Both the position numbers and the translations under genes were made by a program. This document shows, one piece after another, positions 8,252 to 16,246 of a DNA stretch of 64,000 nt (position 1 is the stretch's first letter; each line of letters starts with the position of its first letter). The stretch is from CAWJEL01 sp964647255 (GTDB lineage Bacteria; Chloroflexota; Anaerolineae; CG2-30-64-16), in assembly GCA_964647255.1 (NCBI GenBank), contig CAZYGI010000003.1:55372-119371 (forward strand), in the 5' to 3' direction. Below the pieces are notes generated by a model that saw only the letters and a program-made list of their open reading frames with translations, was not told the origin of the DNA and searched no databases.

Positions 8252-8911
8252 TTACTTCTTCGCCGGTTCCTCTTCTTCCTTCGGCTTGCGCTTGGCCACA
8301 ACCTCGACCTCGGCCGGGCTGGCGGCTTCGACCTCAGCGGCCTCTTCCATGGCGCCGGCGCGGCTCAACGTGACCGCCAGGACCACATGATCGCCCTCGG
8401 TCATCAGTTTGATGTTCGCCGGGAGCGCCAGATCCTTGACGAGCACTTCGTCGTCCACGGTGACCAGCTTGCTGAGGTCAGCCACCAGGTGCTGCGGGAT
8501 GTCGCCGGGAAGGCACTCGATCTCAACGGAGTCCAGATTGCGGACAAGCACCATGTCGGCGTTGGACAGCACCGGCGCCGTCCCTTGGGCGACGATCGGG
8601 ACATGGACACGGACTTTCTGATCCATAGACACGGCCAGAAAATCAATGTGCTGGATGTTGTGCTTGATCGGGTTGCGCTGAAGCTCGCGCACCAGGACAT
8701 GCAAGGTTGGCTGGCCGGCGATCTCCATCTCTATCACGCTGCCGCCGGAGTTCTGCAGGGCTAAGCCCAACCCCTTTGCAACCAATGAGACGGCCTGCGC
8801 ATCTATGTGCTGGCCGTACACCACGGCGGGGATGCGGTCGGCGTTGCGTAGTTCGCGGTTTGAGTGACGCCCCACGTGGCGGGGTTCAGCCTTCAGGATG
8901 ACTTTCTCCAT
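8252..8911 (-). CDS. rplY: 50S ribosomal protein L25/general stress protein Ctc
   Basis: This is the long, two-domain CTC form (219 residues). An N-terminal L25 beta-barrel binds 5S rRNA (begins MEKVILKAEPR, with RIPAVVYGQ), and a TL5-type C-terminal domain is seen as VRVHVPIVAQGTAPVL. The tail is acidic, then basic (AEVEVVAKRKPKEEEEPAKK), as is usual for this form. GGAGAG precedes the ATG. It has its own promoter (8992-9020) and terminator (8190-8228), so it is a monocistronic unit. Confidence 0.96.
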   Translation of the reverse strand: MEKVILKAEPRHVGRHSNRELRNADRIPAVVYGQHIDAQAVSLVAKGLGLALQNSGGSVIEMEIAGQPTLHVLVRELQRNPIKHNIQHIDFLAVSMDQKVRVHVPIVAQGTAPVLSNADMVLVRNLDSVEIECLPGDIPQHLVADLSKLVTVDDEVLVKDLALPANIKLMTEGDHVVLAVTLSRAGAMEEAAEVEAASPAEVEVVAKRKPKEEEEPAKK

Positions 8912-8953
8912 TTCGGTTCTCTCCGGTGTGTGGTTCCCATACAGTCATGGAAC

Positions 8954-8973
8954 GGCCCGGCGGATGCCGGGCC
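8954..8973 (-). other. Leader hairpin upstream of rplY
   Basis: A perfect 8-bp stem GGCCCGGC/GCCGGGCC with a GGAT loop lies inside the predicted 5' leader of rplY, between the promoter and the start codon. It could be an autoregulatory site or a REP-like hairpin; the sequence alone does not decide. Confidence 0.35.
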
Positions 8974-8991
8974 AAATGAGTACGAAACAAG

Positions 8992-9020
8992 ATTCTAACG
9001 CAGTTAGCCGGTTTCGTCAA
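8992..9020 (-). promoter_or_regulatory. Promoter of rplY
   Basis: On the minus strand TTGACG (9020-9015), exactly 17 bp, TAGAAT (8997-8992). This is one of the closest matches to the sigma-70 consensus in the window. The predicted leader is about 75 nt. Confidence 0.75.
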
Positions 9021-9061
9021 AAGTGGGCGCCGCGCGTTTCAGAGACGCCGTATGGTCATGG

Positions 9062-9090
9062 TTGCGTTGAGCGGGCGCTTGTGGTAGCAT
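9062..9090 (+). promoter_or_regulatory. Promoter of the O-antigen ligase fusion gene, leaderless type
   Basis: TTGCGT (9062-9067), 17 bp, TAGCAT (9085-9090). The ATG of the gene is at 9098, 8 nt after the -10 and hence at the expected +1. There is no Shine-Dalgarno sequence. Confidence 0.55.
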
Positions 9091-9097
9091 CCCTACA

Positions 9098-12000
9098 ATG
9101 CTGCGCACCAGGATTCCCTCTCGCCTCCTGATCCTTGCGACTGCGATGATCGCGGTGCTTTGGCTCGGCGCCTTCCTCGCTTCTTGGAAGCTGCGCCCGC
9201 TTGGCCGCGCCGCAGTGCCGCCTCCCGTACAGGCCAACTTCAGCGGCGTTGTCGGCGTCAATCTGGACCGGAGCGAGCTGACGGGCAACCGTTTGACGGC
9301 CGCCCTGGAGGATCTGAAGATGGGCGGCATCCGCTGGGTGCGCTTCACCTTGCCCTGGGATCAGATCGAGCCGGCGCGGGGCCAATTCGAGTGGGCGCAG
9401 TGGGACGCGATCTTCGCTGCGCTGGCGAAACAGCCGTCGCTCCAGCCGGTGGTGGTGTTGGATGGTGCGCCGACCTGGGCGCGGGCCGCCGCGGATGCCG
9501 ACAACCCGCACGCGCCGCCGCACGAGCGGGCCGACTTCGGCGCATTTGCCGCGGCGGTGGCCCGCCGCTACGGCGCGCAGGTGCGCTACTATCAGGTGTG
9601 GCACGAGCCCAACATCGCGCCGCACTGGGGCGCAGGCCCGGCTGATCCGGCCGGTTACCTGGGCCTGCTGCGCGAAGCAGCGGTGCAACTCCGGGCCGCC
9701 GACGCTGACGCGCAGATCGTGCTCGCCGCGCTCGCGCCGACCACCGAGTCCGGCCCGGCCAATCTGAGCGACCTGAGTTACCTGAGTGCACTCTACGGGC
9801 TGGGCGCGCGGGCCTGGTTCGACATCGCCGCGGCTGAGCCCTACGGCTTCTCGCAGCCAGCAGACGCCGCCGCCGCCCCATCCGTGCTGAACTTCGGCCG
9901 CGCGACGCTCCTGCATCAGGTCATGCTGGCGCATGGCGATGGCGACACACCCCTGTGGGCGACCGCGTTCGGCTGGAACACCGTCACTGGATCACCCTGG
10001 GGCAGCGTGGGTGAAACGGATCAGGCGCGCTACACAGGCCAGGCGCTCGGCATGGCGCGCGCGGATTGGCCCTGGTTGGGGCCAATCTTCTGGGCTGCGC
10101 TTTGCCCGGAGCGGCCAAGCGGCGATCCGTGGCTCGGCTTTGCCGTGTTTGACCCGGCCGTGTGCGGGCCCGCCGGCCCACAAAAGTCGGTCTGGGGCGC
10201 GCTGGCTACGAACAGCGCGCCGGCAACCATCCTGTCCGCGGGCCAGCATGCCGCCGACGCTCCGGCGCTCCGGTACAGCCCAGGTTGGCGCGTGACGCCC
10301 TCGGCGGCCGATCCAAGCCAGGATGGCGACACGCTGGACTTCTGGTTTTCCGGCACGGGGCTGGCGCTGCGCATCCAGGGCGGGCCATACTGGGCGTACG
10401 ACCGCATCGCTGTGGACGGCGAGCCGGCGAACGCCTTGCCCCGCGACGAGACCGGGGCCAGCTACCTTGTGCTGCACGACCCCCTGGGCCGGCCCCGCTG
10501 GGTCACGGTCGCCCGCGATCTCCCCGCCGGCCAACATAGTGTGCACCTCGAAGCCACCGGCGGCTGGGGCCAGTGGGCGCTCCAGGGCGTGCGGGTGACG
10601 GCTGCCGCCTCCCGACCGGTCTGGGCGGCGTGGAGCTTGCTCGGGCTCGCCCTGTTGGCAACGTTGCTCTGGCTCGCCCTCGCCTGGCCGTTCCGCCGGT
10701 CGGCCACCGGCTGGCTCCGCAGCCGGCTCGACGCGGCCGCCGCGTGGCCCGAACCGCTCCTCTGGTTCGCCGCGGCGGCGCTGGCGCTGCTGCTGATCCT
10801 GACGCGCAACTTCGCGCTGGACCTCATCGCGCTGGCCGGGTTGGGGCTGCTGTTCATCGCCCGCCCTGACCTGGCGCTGCCCCTCATCGCCGCGGCGTTG
10901 CCGTTCTGGCAGCACCCTGAGCCGCTGCTCGGCATGGGGCTGGCGCATTATGAGATCTTCCTGTGGGTGGCCGTGCTGGCGCTGGCCGTCCGAATGTTGG
11001 TTGTCCGGCTTGCGGATGGATCGTCCGGCGAGCCCGTCGCGAAGGCAGATGCCCAAGACGCACAGGAATCTTCAACCTTCAACCTCGATTGGCCCGTCCT
11101 GGCGCTCTTCGTGAGCGGGCTGCTCTCGACCCTCTTCGCCCAAGAGCAGGGCGTGGCGTGGCGGGAGTTTCGCATGGTGTTCCTGGGCGGCGCGCTCTTC
11201 TACTGGCTGATCACCCGCACCCCATGGCCGCAAGGCCGGCGGTTCTCTGCGACGCCCCTGCTGGGCGGCTTTCTGGCGGGGATGGTCGCGGCGAGCCTGA
11301 TCGCCCTCTGGCAGCTTGCCAGCGGACAGGGCCGGGTGGATGTCGAAGGAGTGTGGCGCGTACGGGCGTTGTACGGCTCGCCGAACAACCTGGCGCTGGT
11401 GCTCGACCGGGCGATCCCGCTCGCCCTGGCGCTGGCCGCGTTCGGGACGCTGACGCGACGCGATGGTCAGATGAAATTAGAGCCATCAGCGCCAATCTGC
11501 GCTCATCTGCGTTCTGTTTTCGGGCTGGCGGCCCTGTGGCTCGCGCTGGCGGTGATGCTCGTCGCCTGCATCGCCACCTTCAGCAAGGGCGGCTTGCTGT
11601 TGGGGCTGCCTGCGGGGATGGGCCTGGTGCTGATCGCCGGGGCATGGCGAAGCAGGCGCCGGTGGCCGCTGTGGGTGTTGGCCGGGCTGGCGGTGGCCGC
11701 GGCAGCCGGCCTGGCGGTGCTCTTCCGCACCCCGCGCTTCGCCGATCTGTTCAACTTCCAGTCGGGCACCAGTTTCGTGCGGATCAAACTGTGGCTGGGC
11801 GCCTGGCACATGGCGCTGGATCACCCGCTGCTGGGCGTCGGGCCGGACAACTTCCTCTACGCCTACCGCACGCACTATGTGCTGCCGAGCGCCTGGCAGG
11901 AGCTGAACCTGAGCCATCCGCACAACATCCTGCTGGACACCTGGACGCGGCTCGGCCTGGTCGGCGTGGGCGCAACCGGCTGGGCGTTGATCGCCGGTTG

Positions 12001-12187
12001 GCGGCAGGGCTGGCGGCTCGTCAAGGCCGACAGCGCGATCTGGCCGCTGGCGCTGGGGCTGCTCGGCGGCCTTTCCGCCACCCTGGCCCACGGCCTGATT
12101 GACAACTCGCTCTTCCTGCTGGACCTGATGGGCATCTGGATGATGACGCTTGGGGTGGTGCGGCGGCGAACGAACGACGATAGATGA
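9098..12187 (+). CDS. Glycosidase-like / O-antigen ligase (Wzy/WaaL) fusion membrane protein
   Basis: The protein has 1029 residues in two halves. After an N-terminal membrane helix, residues about 45-340 form a clan GH-A (GH39/GH5-like) barrel with the acid/base motif YYQVWHEPN (E170). The nucleophile motif, normally T-E-F-G-W, reads ATAFGW with Ala at 290, so it is probably not a working retaining glycosidase. A beta-sandwich region follows (about 370-500). The second half has a dozen or so membrane helices and the O-antigen-ligase signature LLGVGPDNFLYAYRTHY...LNLSHPHNILLDTWTRLGLVG. It probably polymerises or ligates a lipid-linked surface glycan, with an extracytoplasmic domain that may bind the chain. 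Two short stretches look like in-frame repeat insertions (residues about 648-662 and 788-805). The epimerase at 12261 follows. Confidence 0.82.
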   Translation: MLRTRIPSRLLILATAMIAVLWLGAFLASWKLRPLGRAAVPPPVQANFSGVVGVNLDRSELTGNRLTAALEDLKMGGIRWVRFTLPWDQIEPARGQFEWAQWDAIFAALAKQPSLQPVVVLDGAPTWARAAADADNPHAPPHERADFGAFAAAVARRYGAQVRYYQVWHEPNIAPHWGAGPADPAGYLGLLREAAVQLRAADADAQIVLAALAPTTESGPANLSDLSYLSALYGLGARAWFDIAAAEPYGFSQPADAAAAPSVLNFGRATLLHQVMLAHGDGDTPLWATAFGWNTVTGSPWGSVGETDQARYTGQALGMARADWPWLGPIFWAALCPERPSGDPWLGFAVFDPAVCGPAGPQKSVWGALATNSAPATILSAGQHAADAPALRYSPGWRVTPSAADPSQDGDTLDFWFSGTGLALRIQGGPYWAYDRIAVDGEPANALPRDETGASYLVLHDPLGRPRWVTVARDLPAGQHSVHLEATGGWGQWALQGVRVTAAASRPVWAAWSLLGLALLATLLWLALAWPFRRSATGWLRSRLDAAAAWPEPLLWFAAAALALLLILTRNFALDLIALAGLGLLFIARPDLALPLIAAALPFWQHPEPLLGMGLAHYEIFLWVAVLALAVRMLVVRLADGSSGEPVAKADAQDAQESSTFNLDWPVLALFVSGLLSTLFAQEQGVAWREFRMVFLGGALFYWLITRTPWPQGRRFSATPLLGGFLAGMVAASLIALWQLASGQGRVDVEGVWRVRALYGSPNNLALVLDRAIPLALALAAFGTLTRRDGQMKLEPSAPICAHLRSVFGLAALWLALAVMLVACIATFSKGGLLLGLPAGMGLVLIAGAWRSRRRWPLWVLAGLAVAAAAGLAVLFRTPRFADLFNFQSGTSFVRIKLWLGAWHMALDHPLLGVGPDNFLYAYRTHYVLPSAWQELNLSHPHNILLDTWTRLGLVGVGATGWALIAGWRQGWRLVKADSAIWPLALGLLGGLSATLAHGLIDNSLFLLDLMGIWMMTLGVVRRRTNDDR

Positions 12188-12260
12188 GCAAAGCGGGACG
12201 AGCGCCGAGCCAAAGAACAGCAAAATCGGTCTGAGCGATCAGCTATCTTTCGGAGGTTAC

Positions 12261-13193
12261 ATGCGTATTCTAATCACCGGCGGGGCCGGGTTTATCGGCT
12301 CGCATCTGTGCGACCGGCTTCTGGCCGACGGGCACGACGTTATCGCCATGGACAACCTGATCACGGGCTCCACCGATAACATCGCACATCTGGCAGGGAA
12401 CCGGCGGTTCCTCTTCATCCACCACGATGTGACGGACTACATCTATCTGCCGGGCAAGCTGGACGCGGTGATGCACCTGGCTTCGCCCGCCAGCCCGATT
12501 GACTTCGCCCGCATCCCGATCCAGATCCTCAAGGTGGGCTCGCTGGGGACGCACAACGCGCTCGGCGTCGCGAAGGAGAAGGGCGCCCGCTTCCTGCTGG
12601 CCTCGACCTCGGAGGTGTACGGCGATCCGCTGATTCATCCCCAACCGGAGAGCTACTGGGGCAACGTCAACCCGATCGGCGAGCGCGGGGTGTACGATGA
12701 AGCCAAACGTTTCGCCGAGGCGATCACGATGGCGTACCACCGCATCCACGGCGTGGATACGCGCATCATCCGCATCTTCAACACCTACGGCCCGCGCATG
12801 AGGCTGAGCGACGGCCGCGTGGTGCCGAACTTCGTCGGCCAGGCGCTGCGCGGGGAGCCGCTTACCGTTTACGGCGACGGCGGCCAAACGCGCTCCTTCT
12901 GCTTCGTGTCCGACCTGGTGGACGGAATGGTGCGGCTGTTGCTGTCGAACGAGAATGACCCGGTGAACGTCGGCAACCCGACGGAGCTCCCTATCCGCAC
13001 CTTCGCGGAGACGATCAACCGGCTGACGGGCAATCCCGCCGGCATCATCTTCAAGCCGCTGCCCACCGACGACCCGAAGCAGCGCCGGCCCGACATCACG
13101 CGCGCGCGGGCGATCCTGGGGTGGGCGCCGGTGGTGCCGTTGGACGAAGGGCTGACACAGACGATCGCGTATTTCCGAGAGAAACTGACCTGA
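12261..13193 (+). CDS. NAD-dependent epimerase/dehydratase, UDP-glucuronate decarboxylase type
   Basis: The product has 310 residues and an extended SDR fold: ITGGAGFIGSHLCDRL binds NAD, STSEVYGDP supplies the catalytic Ser/Thr, and YDEAK supplies the Tyr-Lys pair. RIFNTYGPRMR, DGRVVPNFVGQALRGEPLTVYG and QTRSFCFVSDLVDG closely resemble UDP-xylose synthase. It likely makes UDP-xylose (or a related nucleotide sugar) for surface glycans, fitting the O-antigen ligase before it. Start: ATG 12261 has GGAGG 4 nt upstream (12252-12256); the open frame further upstream does not look like protein. Confidence 0.9.
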   Translation: MRILITGGAGFIGSHLCDRLLADGHDVIAMDNLITGSTDNIAHLAGNRRFLFIHHDVTDYIYLPGKLDAVMHLASPASPIDFARIPIQILKVGSLGTHNALGVAKEKGARFLLASTSEVYGDPLIHPQPESYWGNVNPIGERGVYDEAKRFAEAITMAYHRIHGVDTRIIRIFNTYGPRMRLSDGRVVPNFVGQALRGEPLTVYGDGGQTRSFCFVSDLVDGMVRLLLSNENDPVNVGNPTELPIRTFAETINRLTGNPAGIIFKPLPTDDPKQRRPDITRARAILGWAPVVPLDEGLTQTIAYFREKLT

Positions 13194-13195
13194 GG

Positions 13196-13299
13196 ATAGG
13201 ACGCAGAGAACGCAGATGCCCCTGATTTCCCTGATCTTGCTTCAGAAAAGCTCAAACAGGCAAATCGTGTAGATCAGCGGCATCTGCGTCCTATTCGCT
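13196..13299. repeat. Inverted repeat between convergent genes (ACGCAGATGCC family)
   Basis: TAGGACGCAGA and ACGCAGATGCCCCTGAT (13197-13227) recur as the reverse complement near 13274-13293 (GATCAGCGGCATCTGCGTCC). The two copies could form a long stem between the epimerase gene and the convergent SBBP gene and stop transcription from both sides. The same word family (ATCTGCGTTC) appears in frame inside the O-antigen ligase gene near 11495-11516. Confidence 0.5.
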
Positions 13300-13301
13300 C
13301 G

Positions 13302-16073
13302 CTACCGCAGCACCAGCGGCAGCCAGGTCGCCCGGCCGTTCCAGATGCCAAAGCTGACCCACTCGGAGCGGCAGTCCGCCAGCGCCACAGCAACCTGCTC
13401 CGGCGTGCTGGCGAAGCGGATCCAGGCAGGCCGGGTGACGGCCACTGTGTAATTGCCCGGCGGCAGATCCTCGAACCGATACTCCAGGCCGGTGGCAAAC
13501 GATGTCATCGCCTGCTGCCCCCCTGCCGGCCCCTCCAGACGAACCGTCAGCCCCGGAAGCGGCAGCTCGCGGCCGTCGAGCAGACCGTTCCCATCCAGGT
13601 CAAACCACACGTAGCCCCGGATCGTCATCAAGCAGGGCGTCGGCGTGGCAGTCGCGGTCGGTGAGGCGGTCGGCGTCCAGGTAGCCGTTTCGGTGGGTGT
13701 TGCGGTCGGGGTCGCCGTCTCCGTCGCCGTTGCCGTCGGCGTGCGCGAAGGCGTCGGCGTTGCGGTGACCGTCGCGGTGGCCGTCGCGGTCCGGGTGGCC
13801 GTGGGGGTGGAGGTTAGCGTGATCGTCGCGGTCGCAGTGGCGGTGGGCGTGGCGGTGGCCGGCGGGATCGTCTTCCCGACGCGCAGCTTGGTGATGAAGT
13901 GGTCGGTCTGTCCATCGCCGCTGAGGGTCGTCCTGAACGCGCCGCTGCGGACGGGGAAGTTCTTCGAGCTGGTGTAGCCGACGATAAACGCGTTGCCGTT
14001 CGCATCCAGCGCGACCCGGCCGACCGTGTCGCCCCCGGCGCCGCCCAGGAAGGTGGCGTACTCGACCCGATCCCCGTCCAGGCTGAGCAGGGCGACGAAG
14101 GCGTCATCCCAGCCGCCGTTGAACGAGCGGTCGAACGCGTCGGCTGTGATCGGGAAATCGGCTGCCGATGCGCTCACCGTATTCCCGGCCACCAGCGCGC
14201 GGCCGTAGGTGTCCACCGCGATGGCCGCGCTGTAGTGGCAATCCACGCCGCTTCCGCCGAGGTAGGTCCCGTAATCCAGCGCGCTGCCCGCGGCGTTGAG
14301 GCGCGCAACGTAGCAGTCCTCGCTGCCGCGCAGGCTGAGGCCGGGTGCGCCGGGCGTCACCGCCAGGTTCTGCGACGTCGTCGAAAGCATCAGGTAAGTC
14401 CGGTTCCCGGCATCCACGGCCAATGCCGGGTTTCTGCCCTCCTCACCCGCTTCGGCGCCCACCCCGCCCAGGAAGCTGCTGAATTCACGGATGGCGCCGG
14501 CCGGGTTCAGCCGGAGCACGAACGCATCGCTGCCCCCGCCATTGAAGCTCGTATCGAACGCCCCCGGCGTGGTCGGGAAGTTCGCTGAGGCGGTCTTCCC
14601 CGCGACGGTGGCGCGCCAGGTTCCATCCACGGCGATCGCCGTGGCCCGATCGTCCTGTGAGCCGCCCAGGAAGCTGGCGTACTCCAACTGCTGGCCGGCC
14701 GCGTTGAACCGCACCACAAAGCCGTCCTCTCCGCCATTATAGGTTCGATCGGCTCCGCCGTCCCTGGAGCCGATGGGGAAGTCGCTTGAAGTGGTGCCGC
14801 CCGCGGCGTACGCCCGCCCCAGGCTGTCAACCGCCAACGCGGCGATGTCATCGTCGGCGCTGCCGCCCAGGTAGGTGCTGTATTCCAGGCTCGATCCGCC
14901 GGCGCTCAGCCGCGCCAGGAAGCCATCGCCGCCGTACTTGCCACCGTTGAAGCTGGTGTCGAACGCACCGGCTGTCGTCGGGAAGTCCACCGAATCGGTC
15001 TCGCCCGCGACGTAGGCGCGACCCTGCGCATCCGCGACGATCGCGCACCGGGGCAGGAAGTCATCCCACCCCGTTCCGCCGAGGAAGGTGGCATACTCCA
15101 GGCCCGTCCCCGCCGCGTTCAGCCGCGCCACGAAGACATCTTCGTCGCCGTTGAAAGTCGTGTCGAACGCACCCGGCTTGACCGGGAACCCGGCATAATG
15201 GGTGTTGCCCGTGACATACGCGCGCCCCTGGACATCCACTGCAAGCGCGCCGCATGGGGCGTCGCCCGCCTGGGTGCTCAGATAGGTGCTGTAGAGCAGA
15301 TCGGCGGGGGTGTCAGCGGGCGCCTGGCCCGACGCGGCAGCAGCACGCGCGGCGTCGGCTGCCGGCACGACCAGCATCTCAGGCAAACCGGTCGCCGGTG
15401 CGGCAAACTCGACGGGCAGAGCGAAGTCCGCCTCCGGGGCCAGGCTGAGCGGACCGGCGGCCGTGTCCAGAAGGAGCCGGTCATCTTGCCACGAGACGGC
15501 CTCCGCGCCCTCGATCCGCAACCGCACCTGCGCCACGTCCGCGCCCGGCCGCGCGGTCAGCCGCCAGGCCACGCCCCCGCCATCGGCCGCAAGCTCCAGC
15601 GTCACGCCCGGATAGAGGTCGACGTAGCGCACCCCGCGCCAGACCGGCACCTCCGCGCGCCACCCGGCGGGGTCGCTGCCGCGGAAGTAGGAGACGCGCG
15701 TGTCCACGCGCTCGAACGGCACGATGCGCGGATGGGGGTTGGCGCCGGGGAAGGACAGGCGGACGTTGACGCGTTGCACGTTCGCACGTTGGAACGTTTC
15801 AACGTGCGAACGTTCCAACGTGCGAACGGCGCTCAGCCAGATCGCGTCCTGGGCCAGCCAGATGACCTGGCGCCCGCCCCAGGCGCGGAAGCGGGCGGCG
15901 GGGTCGAACTGGCCCGCGTTCTCGATGAACATCGCGCTCCCCGCCTCGGCGACGGCCGGCGCCCGGACAGGCGCGGATGCGGCGGCGGTCGCTGGGGCCG
16001 GGCCCGCGGTCGGGATCAGCCCGGCCAGCGCGGCCAGGGCGAGGATCATCACTGCGGATAGCGTGCGGATCAC
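13302..16073 (-). CDS. Secreted SBBP-repeat beta-propeller protein with SdrD-B-like domain and LPL tail
   Basis: The protein has 923 residues. It starts with GTG (16073) behind AAGGAG and a signal peptide ending near TAAASA. An N-terminal domain (FIENAGQFDPAARF) of the kind that precedes SBBP repeats is followed by about nine SBBP repeats, each with YxTYLGGxxxD and GRAYVxGxTxSxxFP words, forming a beta-propeller. A long Thr/Ala/Pro linker (13640-13865) leads to a carboxypeptidase-regulatory/SdrD-B-like domain (IRGYVWFDLDGNGLLDG) and the C-terminus WLPLVLR. An exported, probably surface-exposed binding protein is likely; the ligand is unknown. A perfect 20-bp inverted repeat lies in frame at residues 82-99. 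Confidence 0.85.
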   Translation of the reverse strand: MIRTLSAVMILALAALAGLIPTAGPAPATAAASAPVRAPAVAEAGSAMFIENAGQFDPAARFRAWGGRQVIWLAQDAIWLSAVRTLERSHVETFQRANVQRVNVRLSFPGANPHPRIVPFERVDTRVSYFRGSDPAGWRAEVPVWRGVRYVDLYPGVTLELAADGGGVAWRLTARPGADVAQVRLRIEGAEAVSWQDDRLLLDTAAGPLSLAPEADFALPVEFAAPATGLPEMLVVPAADAARAAAASGQAPADTPADLLYSTYLSTQAGDAPCGALAVDVQGRAYVTGNTHYAGFPVKPGAFDTTFNGDEDVFVARLNAAGTGLEYATFLGGTGWDDFLPRCAIVADAQGRAYVAGETDSVDFPTTAGAFDTSFNGGKYGGDGFLARLSAGGSSLEYSTYLGGSADDDIAALAVDSLGRAYAAGGTTSSDFPIGSRDGGADRTYNGGEDGFVVRFNAAGQQLEYASFLGGSQDDRATAIAVDGTWRATVAGKTASANFPTTPGAFDTSFNGGGSDAFVLRLNPAGAIREFSSFLGGVGAEAGEEGRNPALAVDAGNRTYLMLSTTSQNLAVTPGAPGLSLRGSEDCYVARLNAAGSALDYGTYLGGSGVDCHYSAAIAVDTYGRALVAGNTVSASAADFPITADAFDRSFNGGWDDAFVALLSLDGDRVEYATFLGGAGGDTVGRVALDANGNAFIVGYTSSKNFPVRSGAFRTTLSGDGQTDHFITKLRVGKTIPPATATPTATATATITLTSTPTATRTATATATVTATPTPSRTPTATATETATPTATPTETATWTPTASPTATATPTPCLMTIRGYVWFDLDGNGLLDGRELPLPGLTVRLEGPAGGQQAMTSFATGLEYRFEDLPPGNYTVAVTRPAWIRFASTPEQVAVALADCRSEWVSFGIWNGRATWLPLVLR
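15779..15828. repeat. In-frame REP-like palindrome inside the SBBP gene
   Basis: CGTTCGCACGTTGGAACGTT (15779-15798) has an exact reverse complement at 15809-15828, with a 10-nt loop. It is read through in frame and encodes residues about 82-99 (around RTLERSHVETFQRANV) of the N-terminal domain, interrupting an otherwise smooth domain. Confidence 0.75.
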
Positions 16074-16139
16074 AGACGATCTCCTTGGTACTGGGATGGG
16101 GGGATTGTACCAGGAGATGGCTGATTTTCCGTAACTACG

Positions 16140-16246
16140 AGGGCTTCACCACAAGGACACCAAGTCACGAAGAAGCACACGGAAATCAGTACTCTTTGTG
16201 GACCTGGTGGCTTGGTGCCTTTGCGGTGAGCATTCCTGACGGGCCC
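16140..16246. repeat. Inverted copies of a CACCACAAGGACACCAAG element
   Basis: TTCACCACAAGGACACCAAG (16145-16164) recurs in imperfect reverse-complement form near 16195-16232 (CTTTGTGG, CTTGGTGCCTTTGCGGTGAG). The pair occupies most of the gap between two genes of the secreted-protein array and could fold into a stem. CTTTGTGTCTTT at 3323-3334 looks like a fragment of the same family. Confidence 0.45.

Noticed and set aside
13640..13977. Val/Gly/Ala-repeat plus-strand frames (VAVGVAVSVAVAVG) opposite the Thr-Pro linkers, also at 16578, 25761 and 29091
   Set aside because: They are antisense readings of the linker repeats, occurring wherever a linker is present.
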